The position numbers and the translations under genes were made by a program. Below the pieces are notes generated by a model. That model saw nothing but the letters and a program-made list of their open reading frames with translations, ran no database searches and was not told where the DNA came from. From a virus, in IMG/VR virus record IMGVR_UViG_3300037247_000138, positions 1 to 31,857 of that record: a stretch of 31,857 nt of DNA; one strand, 5' to 3'. This document shows positions 1 to 6,782 of the stretch, piece after piece; position 1 is the first letter of the stretch, and every line of letters starts with the position of its first letter.

Positions 1-1
1 G

Positions 2-817
2 CAAACCGTCGTGTGGGTTGCAGCCGAAGCGTCGGGCTCGATGTCGGTTCGTCTCAAGGCGTATGCACGTGCAAAAGACATCGCACCAGAAAACCTAGAC
101 CTGTGGGTGATCGGCGAGACGCCGCAGCTCATGAACATGGAAGACGCAGTCGTGCTCACCGAGGCGATCAAACAAAAGAGCCCTGGACTAATTATCATCG
201 ACACACTTGCTGCGGCAAGTCTCGGTGCTAACGAGAACAGCGGCGAAGACATGAACATCATCATCGGCGCGTGCCGGATGTTGCACGAGCAGACTGGTGC
301 GCTCGTGCTGCTTGTCCATCACACAGGCAAAGATTTAGCTAGGGGCGCGCGTGGCTGGTCCGGCATCAAAGCTGCGATGCACGTCGAGATCCTCGTCGCG
401 TATCACCTGACCATGCGCAAGATCGAGATAACGAAACAGCGCGACGGTGAGGAAGGTGAGGTTTGGCCTTTCCGTCTGATGGTTGTGCCGCTAGACATGG
501 AGGGGCTCACATCTTGCTACGTGGAGATGCTCGATAAAGCATTGTTATATAGCGAGAATACTGTACTCGAAAAGCTGGGTGGCACGCAAAAACTTGTGCT
601 AGAATGCCTGTTCAGTCTAGTGCAAATAGCAGGGTCCGCAGTTCCAATCATTGAACTACACGACGAAGTTTTACGCCGGATGCCGCTCGTAGAAGGACAG
701 CGCGACAGGCGCCCAGAATACATCAACCGAGCACTGATCAACCTCCAATCGCGAGGCGCTTTGGAAATCGACGGTGACATAGTGAGGCTTATAGACCCCA
801 ATGAAGCAACAGAATAA
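2..817 (+). CDS. RepA-like AAA (RecA-fold) ATPase/helicase, 5' end missing
   Basis: The reading frame is already open at the first base of the window, so the N-terminus, including the expected Walker A loop, lies outside. A GTG at position 11 is in frame but falls inside a conserved strand (VVWVAAEASG), so it is unlikely to be the true start. Seen: a Walker B strand LIIIDTLA near residue 60, a sensor-like LLVHHTGKDLARGARG loop, and a C-terminal segment (last 70 residues) that looks like a winged helix. This arrangement matches RepA/AAA_25-type replicative ATPases of plasmids and phages, which act as hexameric helicases or loaders on DNA. The stop overlaps the next gene by 17 bases, implying one replication-linked operon. 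Family call is good; helicase versus loader role is inferred. Confidence 0.82.
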   Translation, partial: QTVVWVAAEASGSMSVRLKAYARAKDIAPENLDLWVIGETPQLMNMEDAVVLTEAIKQKSPGLIIIDTLAAASLGANENSGEDMNIIIGACRMLHEQTGALVLLVHHTGKDLARGARGWSGIKAAMHVEILVAYHLTMRKIEITKQRDGEEGEVWPFRLMVVPLDMEGLTSCYVEMLDKALLYSENTVLEKLGGTQKLVLECLFSLVQIAGSAVPIIELHDEVLRRMPLVEGQRDRRPEYINRALINLQSRGALEIDGDIVRLIDPNEATE

Positions 818-2423
818 AGTAGTCGAAACAAATTACTTATGCCCGAAGTGCAGACAGCGCTACATGGTCAAAGATGGCTGGCGTACCAATTCTGATAAGA
901 CCAGAACTCAGCGTTACGCGTGCGTAGAGCATGACGGTCACGGTGGACACATTTATTGTTACACGACTACGAACCCAACTGGGCCTGTACGCGGACATGG
1001 CAAGTTAGTCGGAGCACGACCAAGACGATTCGCTCGCAAGCTAGACTCACAACTTTATTTCATCACGGCTGCGCAGAACGCGACTCCGATGCACGAAGGT
1101 TTCTTCGAGGCGATCAGGTCTTGGGTGAAAGACACAGGCGGCGAACTGGTTGTCCTCACGATGCGATATCAGAACCCGACGAGCCGCTGGACTGACAGCC
1201 AAAAGAACGCAGAATATTGGCTGGTCCCTGATGAGCTGCTATACAACCAGCGCAAAAAGCTGAACGATAACCTCGTGCTGATCGGCGACGTTAAGATCCG
1301 ACCCACAGCACACGACCCGCTCAGCGGCTTCGAGAGTATTACACATGGCGAGTCCGGCATCTTTGCACATACAAAGTTACGCCTGACGACCATCCCGACC
1401 CCACACAAACGCGCACCGAAAGTGCTGACGACAACCGGCGCGATCACAGTGCCGAACTACACTGATTCAAAAGCTGGCAAGAAAGGCGAGTTCCATCACG
1501 TGCAGGGTGGCGTCATCGTGGAGATCGTCAACAACAAGATATTTCACTTGCACCATGTCAACTGTCGCAAAAGAGACGGCGCGTTTATCTGGCTTGACAA
1601 AGCATACTATCCGGACGGCACCGTCGAGCGTGCACCAGCATACGAGGCGATTGTGTTCGGTGACGTGCATCATCGTTTCGTCGATCCGGATGTCGTCGAT
1701 GCCACGTTCCGCAAAGGCGGACTCGTCGATGTGCTGAATCCAAGAGTGCTCGTGTGGCACGACTTGCTTGACAGTTACTTCGGCAACCCACACCACGTCG
1801 GCAATCCATTCATCAAGCTCGCGAAACATAAGGCGAACTACCACGTCGCACAAGACGAGGTACTAGAAGCTATCGAGTTCCTGCGTGAGCATGGTCTGAG
1901 CCGCAAGAACTACGTCGTACCAAGTAACCATGACGACATGCTGTCACGCTGGATCATTCGCGAAGACTGGAAAAGAGACATCGCGACTGAGAACATCGAG
2001 TTCTATCTGGAAACTGCACTGGTGATGGCACAGTCCGCACACATGACAGACATCGGTGCTGACTACATCGCTCCGTTCGGCTACTGGATCAACCAGATGA
2101 AAAGCAAGACGGACGACATCACCCCGTTGAAACTAAAGCAGTCGCTTATGCTTATGGATATCGAGTGCGGCTTTCATGGACATCAAGGTCCGGGCGGCGC
2201 ACGCGGCACGATCAAGAACTTTGGTGCGATCGGTGTCAAGCTCATCACAGGTCACGGGCACTCTGAAGCTATCTGGAACGGACACTATCGCGGTGGGACC
2301 ATGACTCGACTTGATGCCGAGTACGTCTTCGGTCCTGATGCTTGGTTAAACACACACGTCAGCATCGACGGCTTCGGTAAGCGTCACCTACACACGTATG
2401 TCGAGGGAGACTTCTGGGCGTGA
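801..2423 (+). CDS. Zinc-ribbon plus calcineurin-like metallophosphoesterase (possible DNase)
   Basis: A 540-residue protein. Residues 14-53 hold a Cys-rich finger (CPKC at 14-17, Cys41, His44, Cys53) typical of a DNA-binding zinc ribbon. The C-terminal half carries the ordered metal-binding motifs of metallophosphoesterases: GDVHH (287-291), HDLLDS (320-325), SNHDD (375-379), GFHGHQG (457-463) and GHGH (484-487). Such enzymes use two metal ions to cleave phosphodiesters, and the Zn ribbon suggests a nucleic acid substrate. The layout recalls large phage metallophosphoesterases such as the T5 A1 protein, needed for host DNA degradation, but that comparison is from memory and unverified. The start is ATG 801 inside the end of the ATPase gene. 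The stop overlaps a GTG start, giving tight coupling. Host-DNA breakdown or replication nuclease are both possible. Confidence 0.72.
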   Translation: MKQQNKVVETNYLCPKCRQRYMVKDGWRTNSDKTRTQRYACVEHDGHGGHIYCYTTTNPTGPVRGHGKLVGARPRRFARKLDSQLYFITAAQNATPMHEGFFEAIRSWVKDTGGELVVLTMRYQNPTSRWTDSQKNAEYWLVPDELLYNQRKKLNDNLVLIGDVKIRPTAHDPLSGFESITHGESGIFAHTKLRLTTIPTPHKRAPKVLTTTGAITVPNYTDSKAGKKGEFHHVQGGVIVEIVNNKIFHLHHVNCRKRDGAFIWLDKAYYPDGTVERAPAYEAIVFGDVHHRFVDPDVVDATFRKGGLVDVLNPRVLVWHDLLDSYFGNPHHVGNPFIKLAKHKANYHVAQDEVLEAIEFLREHGLSRKNYVVPSNHDDMLSRWIIREDWKRDIATENIEFYLETALVMAQSAHMTDIGADYIAPFGYWINQMKSKTDDITPLKLKQSLMLMDIECGFHGHQGPGGARGTIKNFGAIGVKLITGHGHSEAIWNGHYRGGTMTRLDAEYVFGPDAWLNTHVSIDGFGKRHLHTYVEGDFWA

Positions 2424-2596
2424 TCCAACTCTATCGCTTAGACTTTTCATTTCGAGCACGTCCTGGCTGGCCCCCTTCGGCAGTCCTGACCATGCTCATC
2501 GACAATGGATTCGACGTGCTCAAAACTGTCGAGCACTACAAGATCCAAAATTTAGAGCGCATTCAGCTCGTTAACTTTGAGGACAAACCACAATGA
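2420..2596 (+). CDS. Small hypothetical protein (58 aa, GTG start)
   Basis: An unrecognised 58-residue protein. It begins at a GTG that overlaps the TGA of the metallophosphoesterase gene (GTGA), and its own TGA overlaps the ATG of the next gene (ATGA). The two fused junctions, and the fact that it fills an otherwise empty 170 bases, are the main evidence that it is real. The product reads MIQLYRLDF at the N-terminus, has no hydrophobic segment or cysteine, and ends in NFEDKPQ. A WPPSAVLTMLIDNGF stretch looks like a helix-turn packing element. No function is proposed. Confidence 0.6.
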   Translation: MIQLYRLDFSFRARPGWPPSAVLTMLIDNGFDVLKTVEHYKIQNLERIQLVNFEDKPQ

Positions 2597-2991
2597 ATAT
2601 CTCACCACAAATGATCGCACCCGCAGCACAGGCGGGTGTCGAGCTTTTCCAGCTCAGAACGACCCTGATCCCTGGTGATCTGAAGTCGCAAATAACTGTT
2701 TTAGAAGCAGTTTTGATGAGCATTACTACCGGCTCCCTGATAGTTGTGCCAGCCCCCAAACCTGATGTAGAATTACCGGACAAAGTGCCCGGTCCGTCAG
2801 GGGAGGGCAAAGGTCAACCAGAGAAGGAACCAGACAATGCCAGTCTCAGAGAAGCCGTCAAAACCCAGATTGAAGCAGGGCGAAACTCCACAGAGCCCAG
2901 ACTTCCAGAAACGGATGCGAGCGTGGCACCGGGCGATAGCTCTGATCGAAGTGACGGAAGCTCAGGAAGCGCAGCGGAAAGCGGAAGCTGA
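2593..2991 (+). CDS. Hypothetical protein with acidic, low-complexity C-terminus
   Basis: Starts at the ATG fused to the preceding stop (ATGA). Residues 1-55 look folded and helical (ISPQMIAPAAQAGVELF; LEAVLMSITTG), followed by a Pro-rich linker and a Ser/Gly/Asp/Glu-rich tail from about residue 80. That tail is read in a different frame over the first 155 bases of the next gene, so part of its composition may be a by-product of the overlap. Small proteins of this kind occur next to head or lysis genes in phages, but no family could be named. The true C-terminus is uncertain. Confidence 0.55.
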   Translation: MNISPQMIAPAAQAGVELFQLRTTLIPGDLKSQITVLEAVLMSITTGSLIVVPAPKPDVELPDKVPGPSGEGKGQPEKEPDNASLREAVKTQIEAGRNSTEPRLPETDASVAPGDSSDRSDGSSGSAAESGS

Positions 2992-3238
2992 AGCGAGCGC
3001 AAAGCGCGATGTGCTGAAAGAGGCGGAAGACAAGCCCGGCACGACCACAAAGAAACCAACTGCAACTAAGAAAGCTGACGAGACTCCCCCGAAAGATGAC
3101 GAGGGGAGTCTGGTCAGTGCAGTTCGCGAACAGCTTCAAAGTACCAGAGCCGGTGGCTTAAAGTCACGCATTGACACCGCACTCGAAGCAATCGAGGGCG
3201 GCATCAAAGAAGCTGACGACGACAAAAGGAAAAGATAA
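2837..3238 (+). CDS. Charged, helical hypothetical protein
   Basis: A 133-residue protein rich in Lys, Glu and Ala. Residues 23-65 (KRMRAWHRAIALIEVTEAQE onward) form a probable long helix or coiled coil, then a Lys/Thr/Pro-rich linker, then a second helix near the C-terminus. A clear Shine-Dalgarno (GAAGGAA) lies about 7 bases before ATG 2837, and the TAA shares its last base with the next ATG (TAATG); both support this frame. It overlaps the preceding gene by 155 bases out of frame. The composition is like phage scaffold or assembly helpers, but that is only a resemblance. Confidence 0.6.
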   Translation: MPVSEKPSKPRLKQGETPQSPDFQKRMRAWHRAIALIEVTEAQEAQRKAEAEASAKRDVLKEAEDKPGTTTKKPTATKKADETPPKDDEGSLVSAVREQLQSTRAGGLKSRIDTALEAIEGGIKEADDDKRKR

Positions 3239-3597
3239 TGTCTGACCATCTTGTAGATATGAAACTCACGAAGAAGGAAGCGAAGCATGAAATCGCTTGC
3301 GATTCTCCGAAAGGGCCGAGATACCCGTACGGATTACAAATTGATCTGGATGACGAAGCACTGAAAAAGCTGGGTTTCACCAGCTTGCCAGATGTCGGTG
3401 ACGAGTTTATTGTCGTCGGTGTTGGTCCCGTCACGTCAGTTCATGAACGCGAAGACGAAGACGGTACAGACCGCCGCTTCCAAATTCAATTACAGAAGCT
3501 CGAAGTCGGTCCTGCTGTGGCGGGAGCTGCAACCGATACCGCGCTCGCGGCTGTAAGCAAAGGCGTCGAAGACGCTAACAAGTCAAAGAGATCCTAG
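3238..3597 (+). CDS. Capsid-staple-like small structural protein
   Basis: A 119-residue protein with the layout of a widespread small phage family often annotated as capsid staple or capsid-stabilising protein. It has an N-terminal LVDMKLTKKEAK segment, a YPYGLQIDLDDEALKKLG segment (around residues 30-48), a VGDEF turn, and a terminal VTSVHE...FQIQLQKLEV beta pair. In that family the short N-terminal arm is thought to clamp neighbouring capsid subunits. It is fused to the preceding gene by TAATG. It sits on the rightward strand beside lysis genes rather than with the capsid gene, which is unusual and lowers certainty about its role. The C-terminal 30 residues are Ala/Lys-rich and probably disordered. 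Confidence 0.55.
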   Translation: MSDHLVDMKLTKKEAKHEIACDSPKGPRYPYGLQIDLDDEALKKLGFTSLPDVGDEFIVVGVGPVTSVHEREDEDGTDRRFQIQLQKLEVGPAVAGAATDTALAAVSKGVEDANKSKRS

Positions 3598-3599
3598 CT

Positions 3600-3812
3600 G
3601 TGCAAGAAAAAGTAGTCATAGCTGCGGGCGGCGCCCCAACAGTTGCGGTCTTCACAACTACATTAGTTGAGTGGAACATCGTGCTTGAAACCGGGGTGCT
3701 TATCTTTGGGTTGCTAACCGGCGCACTCTCCGCGTACGTTCTACTTCAGCGCATACGTCGCAATCGCCGGGAGAAAATCCGGGCCTCTGGATCTGATACG
3801 AAATGTCAGTAG
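3600..3812 (+). CDS. Holin-like membrane protein 1
   Basis: A 70-residue product starting at GTG 3600, three bases after the previous stop. Residues 4-20 are moderately hydrophobic, and residues 27-50 (IVLETGVLIFGLLTGALSAY) form a strong membrane helix, followed by a basic tail (QRIRRNRREK). The positive C-terminus, size and position just ahead of another holin-like gene and the spanins fit a class II/III holin or a holin partner. Only the membrane character is seen; the lysis role is inferred from context. Confidence 0.6.
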   Translation: MQEKVVIAAGGAPTVAVFTTTLVEWNIVLETGVLIFGLLTGALSAYVLLQRIRRNRREKIRASGSDTKCQ

Positions 3813-4033
3813 GAAGCCTGATCGCAGCTAGTGGCGGGCGTCGTTTTTTCCTAGCCTGCGCGGGCGGAATAACAAGCACGTTGCTATTCGCTTTCGATTT
3901 CCTGACAGAAGGCGGCTACATCACATTACAACTCGCGACTATCGGCGCGTACATCACCGCTAACGTCGTGCAGAAATACAACGAAAGAAAAACCAATGGA
4001 GATTCCCCCGATGACGGAGTACGGCGCGATTGA
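3803..4033 (+). CDS. Holin-like membrane protein 2
   Basis: A 76-residue protein overlapping the previous gene by 10 bases. The pattern GGRRFFLACAGGITSTLLFA, then GGYITLQLATIGAYITANVVQ, then a charged tail, matches a common family of phage membrane proteins annotated as holins: two membrane helices joined by a short turn, with a GAYI(A/T)xN(V/T)xQK motif in the second. In that role it would form the inner-membrane lesion that times lysis. It may be antagonist or partner to the preceding membrane protein; which of the two is the true holin cannot be decided here. Confidence 0.68.
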   Translation: MSVGSLIAASGGRRFFLACAGGITSTLLFAFDFLTEGGYITLQLATIGAYITANVVQKYNERKTNGDSPDDGVRRD

Positions 4034-4103
4034 AGCCTTCCTCAGCACCCTTCCGTGGCTCGTGATTCTATATGCCGCGTACAAGTACGGATACTTTGAA
4101 TGA
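4011..4103 (+). CDS. Very small membrane protein (30 aa)
   Basis: The product is 30 residues (MTEYGAIEAF...YGYFE) with one membrane helix over residues 10-27 (FLSTLPWLVILYAAYKYG). ATG 4011 is preceded by GGAG at 3998-4001; an in-frame ATG at 3996 would add five residues but has a poorer ribosome site. It starts inside the end of the second holin-like gene, and its TGA overlaps the i-spanin ATG (ATGA). The continuous start/stop fusion supports it as a real lysis-cluster gene, perhaps a holin modulator. Confidence 0.5.
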   Translation: MTEYGAIEAFLSTLPWLVILYAAYKYGYFE

Positions 4104-4450
4104 CTCTACAAATTAAACTCATCATCCTGATCGTCATGCTCCTGATCGGCGGGGGCGGGATCTGGCACTACAAGTCGATCATTGCGGAACGCAATCAGCT
4201 CCGCGCTGACGTGATCGTGTTCGAGGCCAACGAAAAAAAGTTCAAACAGACGATCGAGGACGAGCGCCTTGCCGCTCAGCAAGCCGTGAGCGACCGCGCC
4301 GAGACGCAGCGGGATCTCGACCGTCTGCGAGAGGGTCGCGAGAACGACCCGGACGCCCAGGAGTGGGCTGCAACTCCCTTACCGCGCGGTGAGATTCAGC
4401 GGCTTTGTCTAGCGCTGCCCACTATGGTAGGGTGTGACATCGAGGATTAA
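4100..4450 (+). CDS. i-spanin (Rz-like), inner-membrane subunit
   Basis: A 116-residue protein with one N-terminal membrane helix (residues 4-20, IKLIILIVMLLIGGGG), then a charged periplasmic coiled coil (residues about 28-80), and a C-terminal WAATPLPRGEIQRLCLAL segment typical of Rz-like spanins, where the LP motif precedes the end of the periplasmic domain. i-Spanins pair with an outer-membrane lipoprotein to fuse the two membranes in the last step of lysis of a Gram-negative host. Its partner is the lipoprotein at 5374-5634, separated by an unrelated gene instead of being nested or adjacent. Confidence 0.8.
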   Translation: MTLQIKLIILIVMLLIGGGGIWHYKSIIAERNQLRADVIVFEANEKKFKQTIEDERLAAQQAVSDRAETQRDLDRLREGRENDPDAQEWAATPLPRGEIQRLCLALPTMVGCDIED

Positions 4451-5371
4451 ATGTTCATTATTGAAGAAACTCTCAACGCCTGTTTTGCAGGGCCAGGGTA
4501 TAACCTCCCGATGCCCTCATGGTCGCCCCAGGCCAATGAAACTTTGCTGCTTGCTGTTGTAACCAACCAGCCGGTGTTGGCTGTCTATGACGTGTCCGGT
4601 AACGGATTAGTTTGGACTCAGATAGCCGCCGTGGAGAATGCGCGTGGAGTGGCAAATGGCATAGTTTTATTCAGGGCTTCATCACCTACCACACCAACAT
4701 CAGGAGTGGTGACGTTTACTGTTGACGCTCCGAGCCAATACGTCAAAGCCATATTGACTCGCATTTCCGGGGTGGACATAACTACCGACGACGGGGTTGA
4801 GGCATTCAGCATTGCGCCCGGTGGAGTGTCGGACAATGCTGACTTGAAGGTTGACGTTACACCAGTTTTGGACGGAGCCTTTGTATTCGCGTTCGCTGGG
4901 AACTCGCGGGCTTCCAGCAGCATTGTCTCGCTCCCTGTGGGCCAATCAGTAGTCTTTCAAGATTTGGTGGATTGCGGCACTGGTTGGTACAGACTGCGAG
5001 CACAGTTCTGGCAGAAGAACACGCCGGTAAACCCGGCAGAGACATTCACTCTGGGGAAAGACGCCAGTCTTAACGCGAGTGCGCCGTGGGCTGCAATAGC
5101 CGTGGCTCTTTCGTCGGCTGCGGCGCCCGTAGTGGAAAATCCCACAGTCATAGTTGTTTTGCCGAACGGGAGAGTTCGGTTTGTCCCTAACTTGGATATT
5201 GTGTGTACAGACTTGCTCGCGGGCACTGACAAGGAATATTTCTTTGTGGATATTGCTGGGCCTGTGGCGTTTCATCCTATAACGATTGAATCCCCAATTC
5301 CGAACTCTGCTGACACGGTCAAATGCGTATCGGACGGAAAAATCCTACACGAGCTTTTGTTTAAGTCCTAA
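4451..5371 (+). CDS. Beta-sandwich protein of unknown role, between spanin genes
   Basis: A 306-residue, almost entirely beta protein. The ATG follows the i-spanin TAA directly, with GAGG upstream. The pattern SGNGLVWTQIAAV, then IVLFRASSPTTPTSGVVTF, then ILTRISGVD, is that of a jelly-roll/beta-sandwich domain seen in many phage and secreted proteins of unknown function. A second smaller beta domain spans about residues 225-306 (VIVVLPNGRVRFVPN). No signal peptide, enzyme motif or membrane helix is visible. It could be an adhesin-like virion protein or a superinfection or surface factor. Its location between the two spanin genes is odd. Confidence 0.6.
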   Translation: MFIIEETLNACFAGPGYNLPMPSWSPQANETLLLAVVTNQPVLAVYDVSGNGLVWTQIAAVENARGVANGIVLFRASSPTTPTSGVVTFTVDAPSQYVKAILTRISGVDITTDDGVEAFSIAPGGVSDNADLKVDVTPVLDGAFVFAFAGNSRASSSIVSLPVGQSVVFQDLVDCGTGWYRLRAQFWQKNTPVNPAETFTLGKDASLNASAPWAAIAVALSSAAAPVVENPTVIVVLPNGRVRFVPNLDIVCTDLLAGTDKEYFFVDIAGPVAFHPITIESPIPNSADTVKCVSDGKILHELLFKS

Positions 5372-5373
5372 CT

Positions 5374-5634
5374 ATGTTTATGTCTGCAAAATTCACGAAA
5401 GCCGTGAAATTCGGCTTTGCCATTATACTGCTCATCATGCTCTTAGAGGGCTGCGCAACACGCCCGTCTGAAGTGACATACGTGGAGATCCCCGAGGGTT
5501 ACTTACTTGCCTGTGAGCTACCAGAGGCTCCCCAGGCTAACGCTGAGCTGTCCGACGCGTTTGCTAAAGCCTACAAATGTGGCGAGCAGGGTAATAAAGA
5601 CAAAGAACGGATCAGGAACCTACCGCGCAACTAG
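5374..5634 (+). CDS. o-spanin (Rz1-like) lipoprotein
   Basis: An 86-residue protein with a lipoprotein signal: basic start (KFTKAVK), hydrophobic core (FGFAIILLIMLL), and lipobox LEGC ending at Cys27. Glu at the -2 position is atypical for a lipobox. The mature part (YVEIPEGYLLACELPEAPQA, then FAKAYKCGEQGNKDKERIR) has the spacing of paired Cys and the helical end seen in Rz1-type o-spanins. After lipidation and export it would sit in the outer membrane and bind the i-spanin. Met codons at 5374 and 5380 are both possible starts. The stop overlaps the stop of the convergent tail-fibre gene. Confidence 0.75.
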   Translation: MFMSAKFTKAVKFGFAIILLIMLLEGCATRPSEVTYVEIPEGYLLACELPEAPQANAELSDAFAKAYKCGEQGNKDKERIRNLPRN

Positions 5635-6782
5635 ACAAACGCCACTTGATGATCCGTGCCGGCGTCATCTGTGAACCACAGCTCATTCGGGGTTGTATCT
5701 TTTATCCAGAGCTGACCATAGCCAGTTACGTCTGCTATTGCTGCTGCTCGCTCCTGTACAAACAACACACCATCTGTTTTTAATTTGGTTCCATTCCAAG
5801 TAAGCAGTCCTTCCGTATCTTTCCATATCCCACTTACGAGTACGAGAAGGTCGTCATCAGCAGCATCAGTAAGATCAACACCCTGAAGGCTTTCGAGTCT
5901 GGTAGCCACATCATGCCAGTTGATCGAGTCAATACCGACAAATAACAAAGAAGTATCTGATTTAATAGTGACAGATGCATCAATTCCGGCTCCGATGTCA
6001 TCGCCCGATTCAGGAAATAGTTGGAGCCTTCTCGCCCCTTTGTTAATAATTAAGCAACGTCTGCCTGTCGCAGCAGGCGGCATTGTGACTACATCATTAT
6101 GGTTGGCGCAGACAGAAATTTCATTATAGGACGACAGAAGCGGACGCTGACCTTGCGTCTGTGTTGTGGACGCGGTAATTCCCGCCTCCATCGAATGATC
6201 CGCTAGTATCTGATCCGATACTTCTGTATAACGTATCGCTTCCACGGCTCCTACTGAGATAGCATATATATCTGCGCCGGGACTCCACGGTCCCGTATCA
6301 GGATCGCCGGTAAAGTTCGATGACGGAGCGCCTACTGCTCCCGCTGCTAACGTCAACAGACCAGTGTGTTCCCAGTCACCTGCGATAACTTCAGTGGCGC
6401 TTTTATCAACCAAGTTTGCCTCGGTGATCCCGCCATAGGATGTAGCAGTGAGCGCAGCAAAATTAGCATCGTCACCTTCGCGAGCCAGAATAGCGCCGTC
6501 AGTGATCTGTGTTTCGAGGATCGTCAGTGCAGCCTCGTGCTGTGTAACGGCAGCTTCAGGCACTTGACTCGGCGAAATTGAATCAACGAGCTGTTGAAAA
6601 CTTCGTGTCTGTTCCGCAGCGATAGCTTCAGTAGCGAGCGCAGCCGCGAGTTCAGTTAAAGACGGGGTAGTGCCATCTGGCAGTTGCAGATCCGTGCCGA
6701 TCTTTGCACCAACGGTGGCACCAGACTCTATGAGTACCGCCTTGCCGATCGTGCCCGTGACTGGGACGCGTACTTTAGGCAT
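5631..6782 (-). CDS. Tail fibre-like protein
   Basis: A 383-residue protein, last gene of the leftward virion operon, in the position of T7 gp17. Residues 1-110 are helical and may form a trimeric stem (LAAALATEAIAAEQTRSFQQ). The middle holds a GDPDTGPWSPGADIYAIS-type segment common in phage fibres. A beta domain follows (VVTMPPAATGRRCLIINKGA), and the C-terminus has the GQLWIKDTTPNELWFTDDAG pattern found at the ends of many environmental phage fibre proteins. No enzyme motif is seen, so it probably binds receptor rather than degrading it. ATG shares a base with the preceding stop (TAATG). Confidence 0.68.
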   Translation of the reverse strand: MPKVRVPVTGTIGKAVLIESGATVGAKIGTDLQLPDGTTPSLTELAAALATEAIAAEQTRSFQQLVDSISPSQVPEAAVTQHEAALTILETQITDGAILAREGDDANFAALTATSYGGITEANLVDKSATEVIAGDWEHTGLLTLAAGAVGAPSSNFTGDPDTGPWSPGADIYAISVGAVEAIRYTEVSDQILADHSMEAGITASTTQTQGQRPLLSSYNEISVCANHNDVVTMPPAATGRRCLIINKGARRLQLFPESGDDIGAGIDASVTIKSDTSLLFVGIDSINWHDVATRLESLQGVDLTDAADDDLLVLVSGIWKDTEGLLTWNGTKLKTDGVLFVQERAAAIADVTGYGQLWIKDTTPNELWFTDDAGTDHQVAFV

